Assembly: GCA_949987565.1 (NCBI GenBank)
Contig: OX465113.1
Coordinates: 8,066,551 to 8,130,550 of the forward strand
From: Luidia sarsii
Taxonomy: Eukaryota; Echinodermata; Asteroidea; Paxillosida; Luidiidae
DNA: 64,000 nt
Reading direction: 5' to 3'
Part shown: positions 43,901 through 55,929 of the stretch, piece by piece
Layout of the letters: each line of letters starts with the position of its first letter
Numbering within the stretch: the first letter of the stretch is position 1
The notes under the pieces: model-generated
Database searches by the model: none
What the model was told of the DNA's origin: nothing
The model's input: the letters and a program-made list of their open reading frames with translations, nothing else
Position numbers and translations under genes: made by a program

Positions 43901-46900
43901 TTCCCCTCGTTGACTTGGAGGGAGAGGGATGGGGGATCTCATCGGCTTCACGGGGCAGCTGTTGCGGTGAAAAGTGACAGGGTTCGCCGAGCCTGATCGC
44001 TTGTCACTTGTCAAGATGCAACAAGCGAAAGTCCTTTGCCTCACTCACTCCACTTCGCGGTTGGCATAGCACTGAGAGAGAACGAGAGAGGAAAAAAAAA
44101 GATTGTTGCGCAAGAAGGGCGAAAATAACCATTTCCCTAGTTGGCACTGCCATTGGACTTGGAAATAGTGAGAAAGCGATATTATAATACTTGGAGGCGA
44201 ATAACCTTCGATACTGATAGATTTATACGGGTTTCTGTCGGGTTTTCCCCCAGAAAAGGGTAGATAGGGCCTAGGTCGTCTACTTCGCTCAGTATCTAAC
44301 TTTTTCTCTTCTATTTCTCGAATTGGGGATCTTTTTAAGGTGCAAATTGAATCGTGTGTGTACTGACAACCAGATACGTTTGATTGTGGATGGGTATTTC
44401 CTGAAACCTTTTTGATTATCCAAAAATATCGGACGGCTTTACACATGTCAGACCCGCGGTATCACTCAGTGCTTCACGGAGGTGCACGATGTGTGATCAG
44501 AAAGAGAGAAAAAACGGAAGCCAAACAAAAAGTCAAAAAGTTTTAAAAAAAGTGAATTTCTTCGAGTAGCCGATGTACTTTGCAGGCCTGTCTTGGTCGA
44601 CAGCCTAATCCTACTATTTATACTCGGGGACTCGCCAAGCATTCGATTAAACCAACATGGCACTCTTATTTTCACACTTAGATGCTTGGCCTACTTCGCG
44701 GCCAACAGTGGACCCTAGTTTTTCCCCTACCCCCTCAATAACCTCCTCTTTAGATAGAAAAAAATCGTCTCACAACATGTCATCTTGCAATCTGGGCCAA
44801 AAACGCGTGCACCTGTACTGTCTCTAGTACTGCCCCCTCTAGTACTGCACCGTTACATGGCATTCTGCGCGCTCCGATCTTAACGGGAAGCCAAATAACC
44901 CATCGCCACACTGTATATTTGTTCGCGGACCGCACAGTGAGCCTCGGCCACAAGTCCAGCCGACGATGGAGACCGAGACTGAATTTATTTGTTTCCCCCC
45001 ACCGGATCCACTTGGTGATCGGCCCGGCCCAGCAACTCGGATTTGCTCCCGCTGTTTGGACAGCGCCCCGTTGACAGAAGAGCAAATCGCGAGCACAGAT
45101 TTCATTGCCCTCGCTCGCTCACAGACGGCAATATCTTGTTGTAGACGGTCAAACGAAAAGTGATTTTTGTCTTCTAAAACAGAGGGAACACACCACGTGG
45201 ACCCTCGTTTATGGCGGTACTCTATAGGTCCTGTACCAATGACACCGGCTTTGGCTAACTTGAAATTACATCCGTGATCATTGGATGCTGGTTGCTAACG
45301 GCTGCAACCAATTCCCATTGACTTTTGCGTTACTGGTGTCGCATAGCCAGTGAATTTGGACGCGGCATTTCCATGCAGCCGTAGTCAAAGTGAACGGAAA
45401 CTGCGATTTATTTTTCTCCCGCCATTTCTTGCTGTTTCGCGTGTATCATGCGCCATATAGTTCTGTATATGTAGGTATTCTAATGAGCCCGGGTGAATAT
45501 CGCCCTCTACTGGTACCACACCCTTGGCAATAATGTGCTGTTTCTGGTAGGACAGACCCACGAACTCCTTTCTTAGTCGTGTCAAGCTAATTAGATTGCA
45601 TCCATCAATATTATGGTCCATTGTGCTATAGCTGAATTTGCATTTTCCTTCTTGTTCTTACCAGCTTGCACAATACATAACATGTGCTATGGGCTGGCCC
45701 GGTGCAAGGGTTTGGCACTCAATTTTTGTTTCAAGCATGATCACATCAGTGTCCGCATATTTGGGCACTTGAATTCCATAAAACGTCTAAATGAATCTTT
45801 ATAAGAACATTGTAATATTTCACCTTCCACTGGTAGCACTGTTTAACCCAGAAACCACCAGGCTACACTGCCAAATTGTTCAGAATATCAACTGTATAGA
45901 TAATTGTTGAGGATTACGAGTAATATAGACTACACTGTAGATGTGAAATGCCAGTTATTGGGGACAACTAGCCCAATACTGCAAGGATAAGCTCAAACCG
46001 AAAAGTGGTATAATAGTTTGTAGGATTTATATTTGAAGCCAAGGTGACGAAGGTTTGACCTACATTATTTTGTGTACATGTATAAGACCCAGTGTACCTT
46101 TGGTTTGGAGTCGGAAAAAACAAACAAACCCAGCCACATATTTTGAGTGTGGAAGCTATTTGTACTATTGCGGCTAACTTGCTTGAGACTTCGTTTACTA
46201 AGTCCATCCCTTCACTGTATAGCCGTGTCAGAACTACATTACTCGGTCGCAATTCGGGGTCTTCCAGACTTGCATTTAACCCCATTCCGACGCATTTTCT
46301 GTTTCACGACAGGCGAGAAAATATTTTTCCGAAGCACTTTGGCGTAAAATTCCAACAGACGAGACAACACCACCCCTCTCTCTTTCCCTTTCTATGTTTT
46401 TCATCCAATCCTGGGCGGCCGGAATCCCCATAGGTTCTTGAACTCTCACTCAATCTCAGTCCACATCTGGTGTCCGTTCAGGAGAAATCGGAGGGAAAAA
46501 ACGGCCAAACAAAAAAGGAGAAGAGAGAGGGGAAAAGTAGCAAGAACTCTCTGAGTGCTTATAGAAGAAGTTGAAATAAACAAAACCTGAGGGATTAAAA
46601 ACAACGAAACAACCCGGCAACTGTCAACTTGATCCTCAACTCCATCGCCCGCGGGCAAGTCATGTCTGCCTAGAGAACAGGCGTGCTTGTCCGACACAGC
46701 GAGACAAACAGGAACAGGGAGGGATATACATGTATAGATAGATATATTCGATGCTCCAGTTGTGCCGTGCTCCACATGGAAGAAGCAATCATTACCCTTT
46801 CTTTTTTTGAAAAAGCCACTAATTGTGAACGGATAAAGCTCCACTTACTGGATTATCTTCAAAGGCTTTCGCAAACTCATTGAACCCCAACTCAGCGAGA

Positions 46901-46961
46901 ATTTGGTCCATTGTTGAGACAGTATAACACGTCACACTCTGTATAGAATGCGTCTGTCTAT
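43901..46961. other. Unassigned sequence
   Basis: No recognised gene. A minus-strand frame at 45968-46285 contains an ordinary-looking segment (LTRLYSEGMDLVNEVSSKLA) without splice sites or known homologue; not called. Confidence 0.4.
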
Positions 46962-47203
46962 GGCCCTTTTCCAAAACCCGGCTTAGGCTTCGGCTCCGGC
47001 TTCGTCTCAGTTATCCAAAAGCTTAAAACACAGGTTGGAGTTCTTTGTTGGACTTGAAGCTTTGGATTCTTTTTCAAAACGTAGTATAACATTCAAAACT
47101 GAAGCCAAAGGCTTCCCGTTTCCGTGCCTTGTACTTTAAAATGGATGAAAGAAATGGAGGCAAAGCCGAAGCCCGAAACTAAGCCGGGTTTTGGAAAAGA
47201 GCC
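46962..47203. mobile_element. MITE with GGCCCTTTTCCAAAACCCGG ends, copy C (242 bp)
   Basis: Terminal inverted repeats GGCCCTTTTCCAAAACCCGG and its complement (one difference), followed by GGCTTAGGCTTCGGCTCCGG and the complementary AGCCGAAGCCCGAAACTAAG at the right. Subterminal GGCTTCG blocks resemble copies A and B. Flanks are TAT and TAG. Confidence 0.75.
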
Positions 47204-48504
47204 TAGAGCTTTACTTCCGTACCGTCAGCGCGCTGCAGATCAAAAAATGCAGTCACGTGACATCCACATGATCGAGGCAAAACAAAAAGGGCGACGGGCG
47301 ACGGGCGACGGGCGACGGCAGATATGCATGGAATTCCATAATATTGGATTTGATTGATTAGTCCAAACTAGTACATTACTTATGGAGTATATGCACAAAA
47401 TAAAGGGAATTAATTGAACCATTCCGTGGTCTATTCTGGTCACCCAGTGAGGATTGGTTGTAACCCGAAAAAAGAAGAAGACGGTAACGGCCAGCATGTC
47501 GTGTGTGGCTCAATACTGCCAATACATGCTTGTCGTCAACCAACGAATGGTAAACAATCGCTACCCAGGACATAAAGATATGAGTTCCATATTTTGGGCA
47601 GATATCCTTGTCAGTAGACTTCCCTTCGTGAAGAGAAAAGAGTAGGTGGGAAGGAATATTATTTTGAAGAAAGGAAAACAAACAGTGTCAGTGGCAAAGT
47701 GCAAGGGTCGTTGAGACCCGAGGTCCATCTGATGGCTCGGCGGATCAGCAAGCACGCAGCTACGGAAGGTACGGTCCATGGGGCAGACACTGCGCTACAG
47801 AGGGCGAGTCTGTGGGTACTGATCGCAGGGCTAGACTACCGGACAGCGTGCAGGCAATCCAGCGAGTTGTACGGCAGAATTGTGACAGGATTCTTCATCT
47901 CAGAATTGTCATCTCCAACATATCTATCCTCTTTGCATCTTACATTTCCGGACTTACATGTTACACTACGGAAAACTGAGCACCACGTGAAGCTAGGTTT
48001 CGTAATATTAAGGGCTACTCTATACTGGACAGTAATACACAATACACAGTATTTGGAATCATTGTCTGTGACTTTCAGTACGATTGCCAATGAGAAGCTA
48101 CCATTTAGCAACCGCAGCTTTACCATACATGTGCGTGTTGTTTTCGGTCGTAGGTCGATTTAACAAGATACGTGGAGGGTAATTGAAAATAAAATGATCT
48201 GAATTCATCGAATTGGTAAGGGCAGGTCATTGTTGGTATTACTTTCCTGAGTGGAAAAACCAGAATCTGTTGGCAATTGTATCTCCAGCTGTTATTGTGC
48301 GATTTCGGACGCCATGGGAACGTTCAATGGTTGAGGCGATGTCTTCATTAAGAGGAGCGATCTCAAGTGCTGGGGGATAATGGAGTTCCGGAAGTTGGTT
48401 CGACACAGACCCCGAGTGTCGACAGCTGACGGTCTCTCAGTGAGGCAGTTCAACTTGCGGATGTTCAACACTGCCACGAAGACAGGAAAGTGTCAGAGAG
48501 ACGG
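47204..48504. other. Unassigned sequence
   Basis: GGGCGACGGGCGACGGGCGA is a small tandem repeat at about 47288. The 154-codon plus frame at 47699-48163 has no recognisable domain. Confidence 0.4.
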
Positions 48505-48675
48505 TCAGATACAAAGAGAGAGTGAGAGAGAGAAAGAGTGAGAGAGAGAGAAAGGGAGAGAGAGAGATAGAGAGAGAGAGAGCGGAGAGAGAGAGAGAGA
48601 GAGGGAGAGAGAGAGAGGGAGTGAGAGAGAGAGAGAGCGGAGGGAGAGAGAGAGAGACAGAGAGAGAGAGAGAGT
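48505..48675. repeat. GA-rich simple repeat
   Basis: GAGAGAGA with GAGAAAGAGTGA and GCGGAGAGAG interruptions. Confidence 0.9.
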
Positions 48676-49204
48676 CAATTCGTGGTTAAGGTATACGGGT
48701 TTCAGATTGATATCTTCTCAGGTCATTCTGGCCAGTGAGCATTTCCCCGTCACTTTTGAGTAAAGAGGAATGAAAACATTTTTCCGGTCTCCGTTTCGGA
48801 GAGGATACATGTATATCGTACTCTAAAAGGGAACGAATGTTTCAAAATAATGATGAACCCAAATCTGATTAAACAAATTTGGAACAAGGAAAAACATCCT
48901 TGGTTGGAGACTGAGACAGGGCTCCGATGCATCGTTTCGTTAAACGCATTTGTCAGCGAAATGCACAAAACAAAACAGAACGGTTTAAACGACCTTTCCC
49001 CTTTTTACACACATTCTTGAAGCAACAGCTGTCAAAAGAGACGGTTAGGGCTATCGGGGCAGGGCTTCTGTGTGGATACTGCGCCCGAGGAAGTTTCTAA
49101 GAAAAGCCTACAACTGTGTTGTCACTTTCAGCACTGTGGAGACCAAGCTTGAAAGAAAATAGGGGTTTAAGAAAAGGGGGAGTGGAAGCCCCCATTTGAA
49201 TAGT

Positions 49205-49205
49205 A

Positions 49206-49232
<27 letters not shown>
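49205..49232. repeat. (TA)n microsatellite
   Basis: About 14 TA dinucleotides without interruption. Confidence 0.97.
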
Positions 49233-49237
<5 letters not shown>

Positions 49238-49377
49238 ATTTGGCTTCTCGTACAAGCTTTTCGACATTAAAGAACATCTACACTGTTTTATCATATCATC
49301 CCGTATCAATACAAAATCTAAACATGCTGGAATGCTGGAATGCTGGAATCATGCATACTACACGCGGCATGAACCTA

Positions 49378-49486
49378 TGCAGAGGCAGAGACAGAGGCAG
49401 AGGCAGAGGCAGAGGCAGAGACAGAGGCAGAGACAGAGGCAGAGACAGAGGCAGAGGCAGAGGCAGGGTCAGAGGCAGAGGCAGAG

Positions 49487-49518
<32 letters not shown>

Positions 49519-49528
49519 AGGGGCAGAG

Positions 49529-49560
<32 letters not shown>

Positions 49561-49735
49561 AGGGGCAGGGGCAGGGGCAGAGACAGAGACTGAGACAGAG
49601 ACAGAGGCAGAGGCAGAGGCAGAGGCAGAGGCAGAGACAGAGGCAGAGGCAGAGGCAGAGGCAGAGGCAGAGGCAGAGGCAGAGGCAGAGGCAGAGGCAG
49701 AGGCAGAGGCAGAGGCAGAGGCAGAGGCAGACAGA
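49378..49735. repeat. Hexanucleotide array AGAGGC / AGGGGC / AGAGAC
   Basis: About 60 hexamers, mainly AGAGGC, with blocks of AGGGGC and AGAGAC. It produces Arg/Gly and Gln/Arg frames on the plus strand and Pro/Leu, Ala/Ser or Cys/Leu frames on the minus strand, none considered real. Confidence 0.96.
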
Positions 49736-51352
49736 GAGAAAGGGAGAAAGGGAATGCGATCGAGCCAACCCACCCACGGAAAATGCGGTGTGAAAGCCCG
49801 CACTCGGCGTCACAGGAAATTGGCTTGGAGGGCGAAATGACTGCCTTCAATGTTGACACTCCTTCGCTTTCCTCGCGCCAAGTCAACACGGGGAAGTTAA
49901 AAAATATAACAGAGGGAGAGAGGGGGAAGGGAAGGGGGTAGTTGGGCTAAGGGCAAGGAGGCGAGAGAGAAAGAGACAGAGAGGAAGAATAAGAAGCGGA
50001 TAGCTCAAATTGAATCTAGCGGGATATTAGGGTAATTGATTATATCAAAGTAACCCGCGTTTTTTTTCAGGCGCGCGGCGCTTCAAGGGCTTGCGATCAT
50101 TTGCCCATAAAAGTGACGATGATGAAGATGATGATATGTGGCTGTGTTAAAAACAGAGTGGAGCCCCCACATCACATTGACTTAGCTAATCCACTTGATC
50201 AATAACACCCCCTCGTATTGTGGCGCTGCCGAATCGTGTCAACGGACCACAAATTGAATAATGAAATAAAAGAAAAGTTTCGATTGCCTTCGTTCGTGGG
50301 AAGAGGGAAAAGGAAAACACATCGTGGCATAATCGGATTGCTAGCCATGTTTAACAGTCGCTGCATAAATACAAGCCTGGATGTGTAATACGCGCCGTTG
50401 GTATATCGCATGTAATTGAAAAAAAAAGTCTGCAGAAAGAGAGCACAGGTACCTCTGTCAACAAAACTAATTACGTTTGTGTTCTTATGGCATTTGGAGG
50501 GAGTAAAGATATATAAAAGCAAATACTCGAGCTAGTATCGATGGTAAAAGGATTACATAGAGCCATCAAATAATAAAATTGCAAACATTATACATACAGA
50601 CAAAACGAAGAACGATTATATCGATTATGTACGACTTTCACACCGCTGGGGAAAATAAAATTGCAAACGTAGGCCTATATAGAATACGTTGTATATGTGC
50701 CCGCATGTTGGAAGAGTTTTGAGAAAAACACAAATCACGATTGGCCTCGTTATAACAGTCTGTGCTGTCCCCTTTTGTTATCTGCCCATCGGAGCTTACA
50801 ATGGCTTACAATGCTCTATCCATTTGGGGGCATTGTTGGCCACACTAATCAAATTATCCTCTCCCTGGAGGATGCTAAAACCAGAACCATTTTATAAGAA
50901 CAATAACAACATCGTCATGACAAAGCACTCAAGGCATAGCGAAGATATCACTGCTTCTGATGGATTTTAATTGAACAAGACTAGGCCGGTAGTACATTAG
51001 CTGCTGGTCCCGGGGCCAACCCATCCGATTTGTGCATTACCGTATTGTTATTGGACGAAGGATTTCTCCATTTCACGATATCCCATCCGTTTTGAGGGAG
51101 GATTTCGCTGCACCGTTGCTAGAATTTACCTGATGCGGATTTGGCTATGACATTTTGTTGTTGGTGATGGTGGTAGGGTTTGTCGTGCGGGTTAGGGTGG
51201 CTAAATTGATGTCGTTTAGGAGGATGCATCGGTGGAACTGCCAGAGGCGGATGTGATGAGGAAGGTCCCCTTAGAGGGGAAAAAGGGGGTAGTGGGGTAT
51301 TAGGTACAACGGGACCATTGGAACGGTTAGAAGTGATGCTTTAATAAAGGGC

Positions 51353-51392
<40 letters not shown>

Positions 51393-53407
51393 TAGAGAGA
51401 TCGGAGCGAGAAGGGGAGAGGTGGGATACTCGTGTGATTGGGTTAAGCCCTTAGCGACGATTAGCTTTTGAGAGGGCGAGAGAGAGTGAGAGTAAAAAAA
51501 ACCATACGGGAAGATAAAAAGCGCTTGGTATTAACGTGTCGGTCTAAGCCTGGGGGTTGGGGAGAAGGGAGGAAAGGAGGAGGGGGAGGGTGGGCATCCA
51601 CTGTTCCAGTCGCCGTAAGAAAATATGACGGACGCAACGATGCAATAATTATTCTCCATATAAATTATACATGCGGCTCGAGAATGGGTAGCGCCGAGCG
51701 GAAGTCAGAAGTACTCGGGTCCTACAGAAATCTGAGACCTGTTTTTTTCGTTCTGCTCTTTCTTCGTCTTCTCCTTCTTAGTTCTTGTTCATCTCCCTTT
51801 TTCCTATTTCTTTTCTTCTTCTGACTCTTTAAGGCAAGGGGTGCTGTTGTCTTGGGACTTGGGGGGAATTGACTTGAAAGAAGACAAAAAAAATATGATC
51901 GTATCTTCACGGTTTGGGTTTCGTTGGTGGGGTAGAGGTAATGCTTGGCTCAATCAGAGTTCAGGCCGAAGCGATGGGGTATAAGGGGCGTGCATGCATG
52001 CATAGACGGCATACACATCGTGCCGACAGCTATGTAGCCTACCGCACCTCCACTGCGCGCTGGGCTTCAATTCGTGTGGGAACAATGCCACATTTTTCTC
52101 CCTCTACCCCCCACGCCCGTATGCGAAAAAAGCGCTGCGGGCCTTGGAAAGCTAATCCAAACTTGGACAATATTTCAATATCATAGTGGCTAATTACTGA
52201 ATCTCCCACCCACCGTCACCCCTACATGACAAAAAGGAGACCCGAAACGGGAGGGTTTAGGTGGTTAGGTAAAGGAGAACGGCAAGACGGGTTGCAGGAG
52301 GAGGGGCGAGAGATGGGGTGTTATGCCTTGGAATACTTAAGGGTCGACTTCAGTGCCCCTTTAAGGGGAGGAGGCATAGTTTGAGGTAGACGTGTACTAA
52401 GAAGATGGCCAGTATTTCGTGCTTATTAATATCGGGTAATGAGTGTGTTTAGGCTTGTTAGCAATATTGCCGAGGCTCGCCTGCCCTACGGTGCCAGGAC
52501 CTGACAATAAAACGCGCACACGTGTCCGAGGAACTATTAGTGCTGTATCTTGTTTGAAGAAGGTATTACGAGAGAGGGTAGGGATTGTGGGAAGAGGGTG
52601 GATGGGGGTCGTTGTTTGAGGTGAGGGAAAGGACGGGGGAATATGGTGGTTCTACATTGAGACGAGCTGGGAGAGTTGGGTCTAGATGGACGGGGAGGGG
52701 TCATCCGATACGCGGGTAAAAGCAATCGGCGCTCGCTTCATCACCTCTAGCGGAGAAGGGACAAATCTTGGTTGAGGAGTAGACTATGGATGACTGCGTG
52801 CGATGGTGGTGGCGGTAGGGCGAGTGAGGGAGGGAGAGGGAGGGAGGAGTTGAATGAGAGAGACAGAGACGAGCAGGCGAAGGAGGCGCTACATCGTCTT
52901 CCAACTCCTCCACTTCCCACCCTGCCTGCATCTTTGCATCGCTCGTTTCTTCAGGGTTCGTTGCCAAGGATCTCCGATGCCCGGGACATCCGTCCTTAAT
53001 TGCAACGACCCCCCACACACACTCTCCCCCCCCCCCCACACACCTCCCCATTGGTGACTGAGAGGCATACTGGATCGGGCCCGCGGTCGCTCAGATAGTC
53101 TTACCGCTGACTTCCGGTTTTCCACGCGAACCAAAGATCAATATTTATGACTCCTCGCTCCTTCGATTTTGTCTTTGTCTTTTCTAATGTCTTTCTTTCT
53201 CAATTTTTTCCCCTCTTTCCCCCTACTTATTCCCTTCTCTTTTCTTTTCATAGGTCCGGGCCGTCTAAGTTCCCCCGGCCAGGCCCGGTAAATATCTACC
53301 GTCTCCTCGCCTCGATCCCTCCATTTGCATATTGGGGTTTGCACGACATTTCTTTGTCTGACTTGACTCAAACGAAGAAAGGGGGCGCGATGAGATTGAG
53401 AGAAGTG
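49736..53407. other. Unassigned sequence with short GA run
   Basis: Contains a (GA)n run at 51356-51388 and purine-rich patches. No gene recognised; the plus frame entering the next array from 53147 starts in ordinary sequence but has no known domain. Confidence 0.4.
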
Positions 53408-54312
53408 GACAGAGCGACAGACAGACAGTCAGACAGACACAGACACAGACACAGACACAGACACAGACACAGACACAGACACAGACACAGACACATACAG
53501 AGACACAGGCACAGACACAGACCGAGACACAGACACAGACACAGACACAGACACAGACACAGACACAGACGCAGACGCAGACACAGATACAGGCACAGAC
53601 GCAGACGCAGACACAGACACAGACGCAGACACAGACACAGACACAGACACAGACACAGACACAGACGCAGACGCAGACACAGACACAGACACAGACGCAG
53701 ACGCAGACGCAGCCACAGACACATACAGAGACACAGGCACAGACCGAGACACAGACACAGACACAGACACAGACGCAGACGCAGACACAGACACAGACAC
53801 AGACACAGACACAGGCACAGACACATACACAGACCGAGACACAGACACATACACAGACGCAGACGCAGACGCAGACACAGACACAGACACAGACACAGAC
53901 ACAGACACATACAGAGACACAGGCACAGACCGAGACACAGACACAGACACAGACACAGACACAGACACAGACACAGACACAGACACAGACACAGGCACAG
54001 ACCGAGACACAGACACAGACACAGACACAGACACAGACAGAGACACAGACACATACACAGACACAGAGCGAGACACAGACACAGACACAGACACAGACCC
54101 AGACACAGACACAGACGCAGACGCAGACGCAGACGCAGCCACAGACACAGACACAGACACAGACACAGACACAGACACAGACACAGACACAGACACAGAC
54201 ACAGACACAGACACAGACACAGACACAGACACAGACACATACACAGACACAGACACAGACACAGACACAGACACAGACACAGGCACAGACACAGACACAG
54301 ACACAGACAGAA
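53408..54312. repeat. Hexanucleotide array ACAGAC / GCAGAC
   Basis: About 150 hexamers of CAGACA type with GCAGAC, CATACA, CGAGAC and GGCACA variants in clusters. The long Arg/His plus frame and Leu/Cys or Val/Ser minus frames are by-products. Confidence 0.96.
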
Positions 54313-54620
54313 AGTGTCTTTAGTTGTAACTTAAATGGATGCTTTCTTTACACGAAAATGACGCTCAAGTTTAGGCCTATAATTATTTTGATAGGCTTCT
54401 GAAGGTTTTTGGGGGGAGAAGAGGGGGTTGGTCAAGTAGCGGTCGGGATAGCAGCAATTATGATTTAAATTCTGATACATTTTTATTCAATTTAAATTTA
54501 GTATTTTTATTCAACACAATACGAGCGATTCACAATAGTGCGTCCTCAAGGGTTTGCAACGCTTTGGCCAATCACAATGCGCGGAATATTTTGACCCTTT
54601 CCAATTCCTTTCCAATTCTA

Positions 54621-55109
54621 TTACAATTCCCGCGTAAAACCCACACTGTGGAAAACATCCAATCTCTCGTGAGGCAGGTAGCCCAGCTCTTTCCGTCGTG
54701 TACGCAAAACAGTCTTCTTGAGATTTCCACCTGACGAAGACGTGAGATCAAAGACCCAATTCTGTTTGATATTGGCTTGTTTGCCTCGCGAGGCAGAAAC
54801 CTCATCATGTGCGGTCGTAGTGAGAATGGGGCTGAGTATAGGCCGAATGCATCTATCACTTGTCCATAAAACTGCGAGGTGTCCTCGCGTGATCGAGGTC
54901 TCCATCTCAGGAAAGATTTGCCTCTTTACGGTGAGGCCTCTTGGGGCTGAGAGCTCAATCGTTCCGCACCGTGCTTGAGGAGGGGTGTAGGAGTCAGTGT
55001 CCAAGGTGATGACGTCACTGTTTTTTCCTAAATCCTCGCCCCCGTTCAAGCTCCGATCCCGTCGTACAAACGCTTGTTTTAACATCAACATGGAATCCCC
55101 AACTCGCAT
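54621..55109 (-). CDS. Hypothetical open frame, 162 codons, unrecognised
   Basis: One of the few long frames here with ordinary amino-acid composition: it starts MRVGDSMLMLKQAFVRRDRS and ends near GYLPHERLDVFHSVGFTREL before TAA. No signal peptide, membrane segment or known motif was recognised, and its C-terminal third is basic (KKTVLRTRRKELGY). A TTAAATA string lies about 20 bases upstream of the ATG. It could be a single exon of a larger gene, a transposon-derived fragment or chance. Confidence 0.25.
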   Translation of the reverse strand: MRVGDSMLMLKQAFVRRDRSLNGGEDLGKNSDVITLDTDSYTPPQARCGTIELSAPRGLTVKRQIFPEMETSITRGHLAVLWTSDRCIRPILSPILTTTAHDEVSASRGKQANIKQNWVFDLTSSSGGNLKKTVLRTRRKELGYLPHERLDVFHSVGFTREL

Positions 55110-55929
55110 CAGAATAATGTGCGGTATTTAAGAGGAATCTTTCATACGAAAGCCTACTTTTTGATGTCTGTTAAACCAGCATGAATTTATGAAATGAAGC
55201 CACATATAGCCAGGCTATTGTAGCCTGCAAGCCCGTCTTTCTTCAAAGGGCGCCAGCGAAGGATGTGTGCAGCACAATGCATCATCCTCCATCATATGCC
55301 AAAATGCAAAAGCATGCAACTTCACTTCCTGTGCTTTGGGTCAGGGTGCAACAATTTGGTTGGTTTCCTATCATTCAAATCAGTCTAATTGAATACCGAT
55401 GAGATGTGCGCACACAATTAGTTAGGCACCTTTTCCTCTTATATGGAAATCGGCATTAGGGAAGCTGGCGAATTTCTCTGCTAAGGGCATACGAGTCTAC
55501 TGAGATTGGCAGCAGCCGCAAGGTATAGCAGCTCATAGGCTCGTGTGTAATTTGAAGAGGTAGAAAACTGATTTCGGATAGGCCAATGCTGTTGCAGAAC
55601 AAAATAATCAAGTAACTTTGCCATGCCATGACTGGCTTCATACATAGTTTGTGACTTTAGTTTTCGGGAAGGCCTGACGTTAGTAACACAAACTAGACAC
55701 TGCCATCATGGGAATATGGATATGATTATGGGGAATATTCTAAGACGGCGGTAGTTGGACCTTGAAACTGAGACCATGGTAACTTAGATCACGTGTGGGC
55801 TCTGAGGAAGAGGAAAGCGATGGGAATAGAGACGGTGCACAGTACGCGTGCACGGATATAGCAGCAACAGGCACCTCGAGCATTCAATGCCAGTATCAAT
55901 GGTGCCTTTGATGGTGATGTAAAGACTTG
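55110..55929. other. Unassigned sequence
   Basis: No gene or element recognised. Confidence 0.4.

Noticed and set aside
47699..48163. 154-codon plus-strand frame
   Set aside because: Ordinary composition but no motif, splice site or promoter support.
53147..54334. 395-codon Arg/His frame and minus-strand Leu/Cys frames
   Set aside because: ACAGAC hexamer array; only the first ~90 codons are ordinary sequence and they show no known domain.
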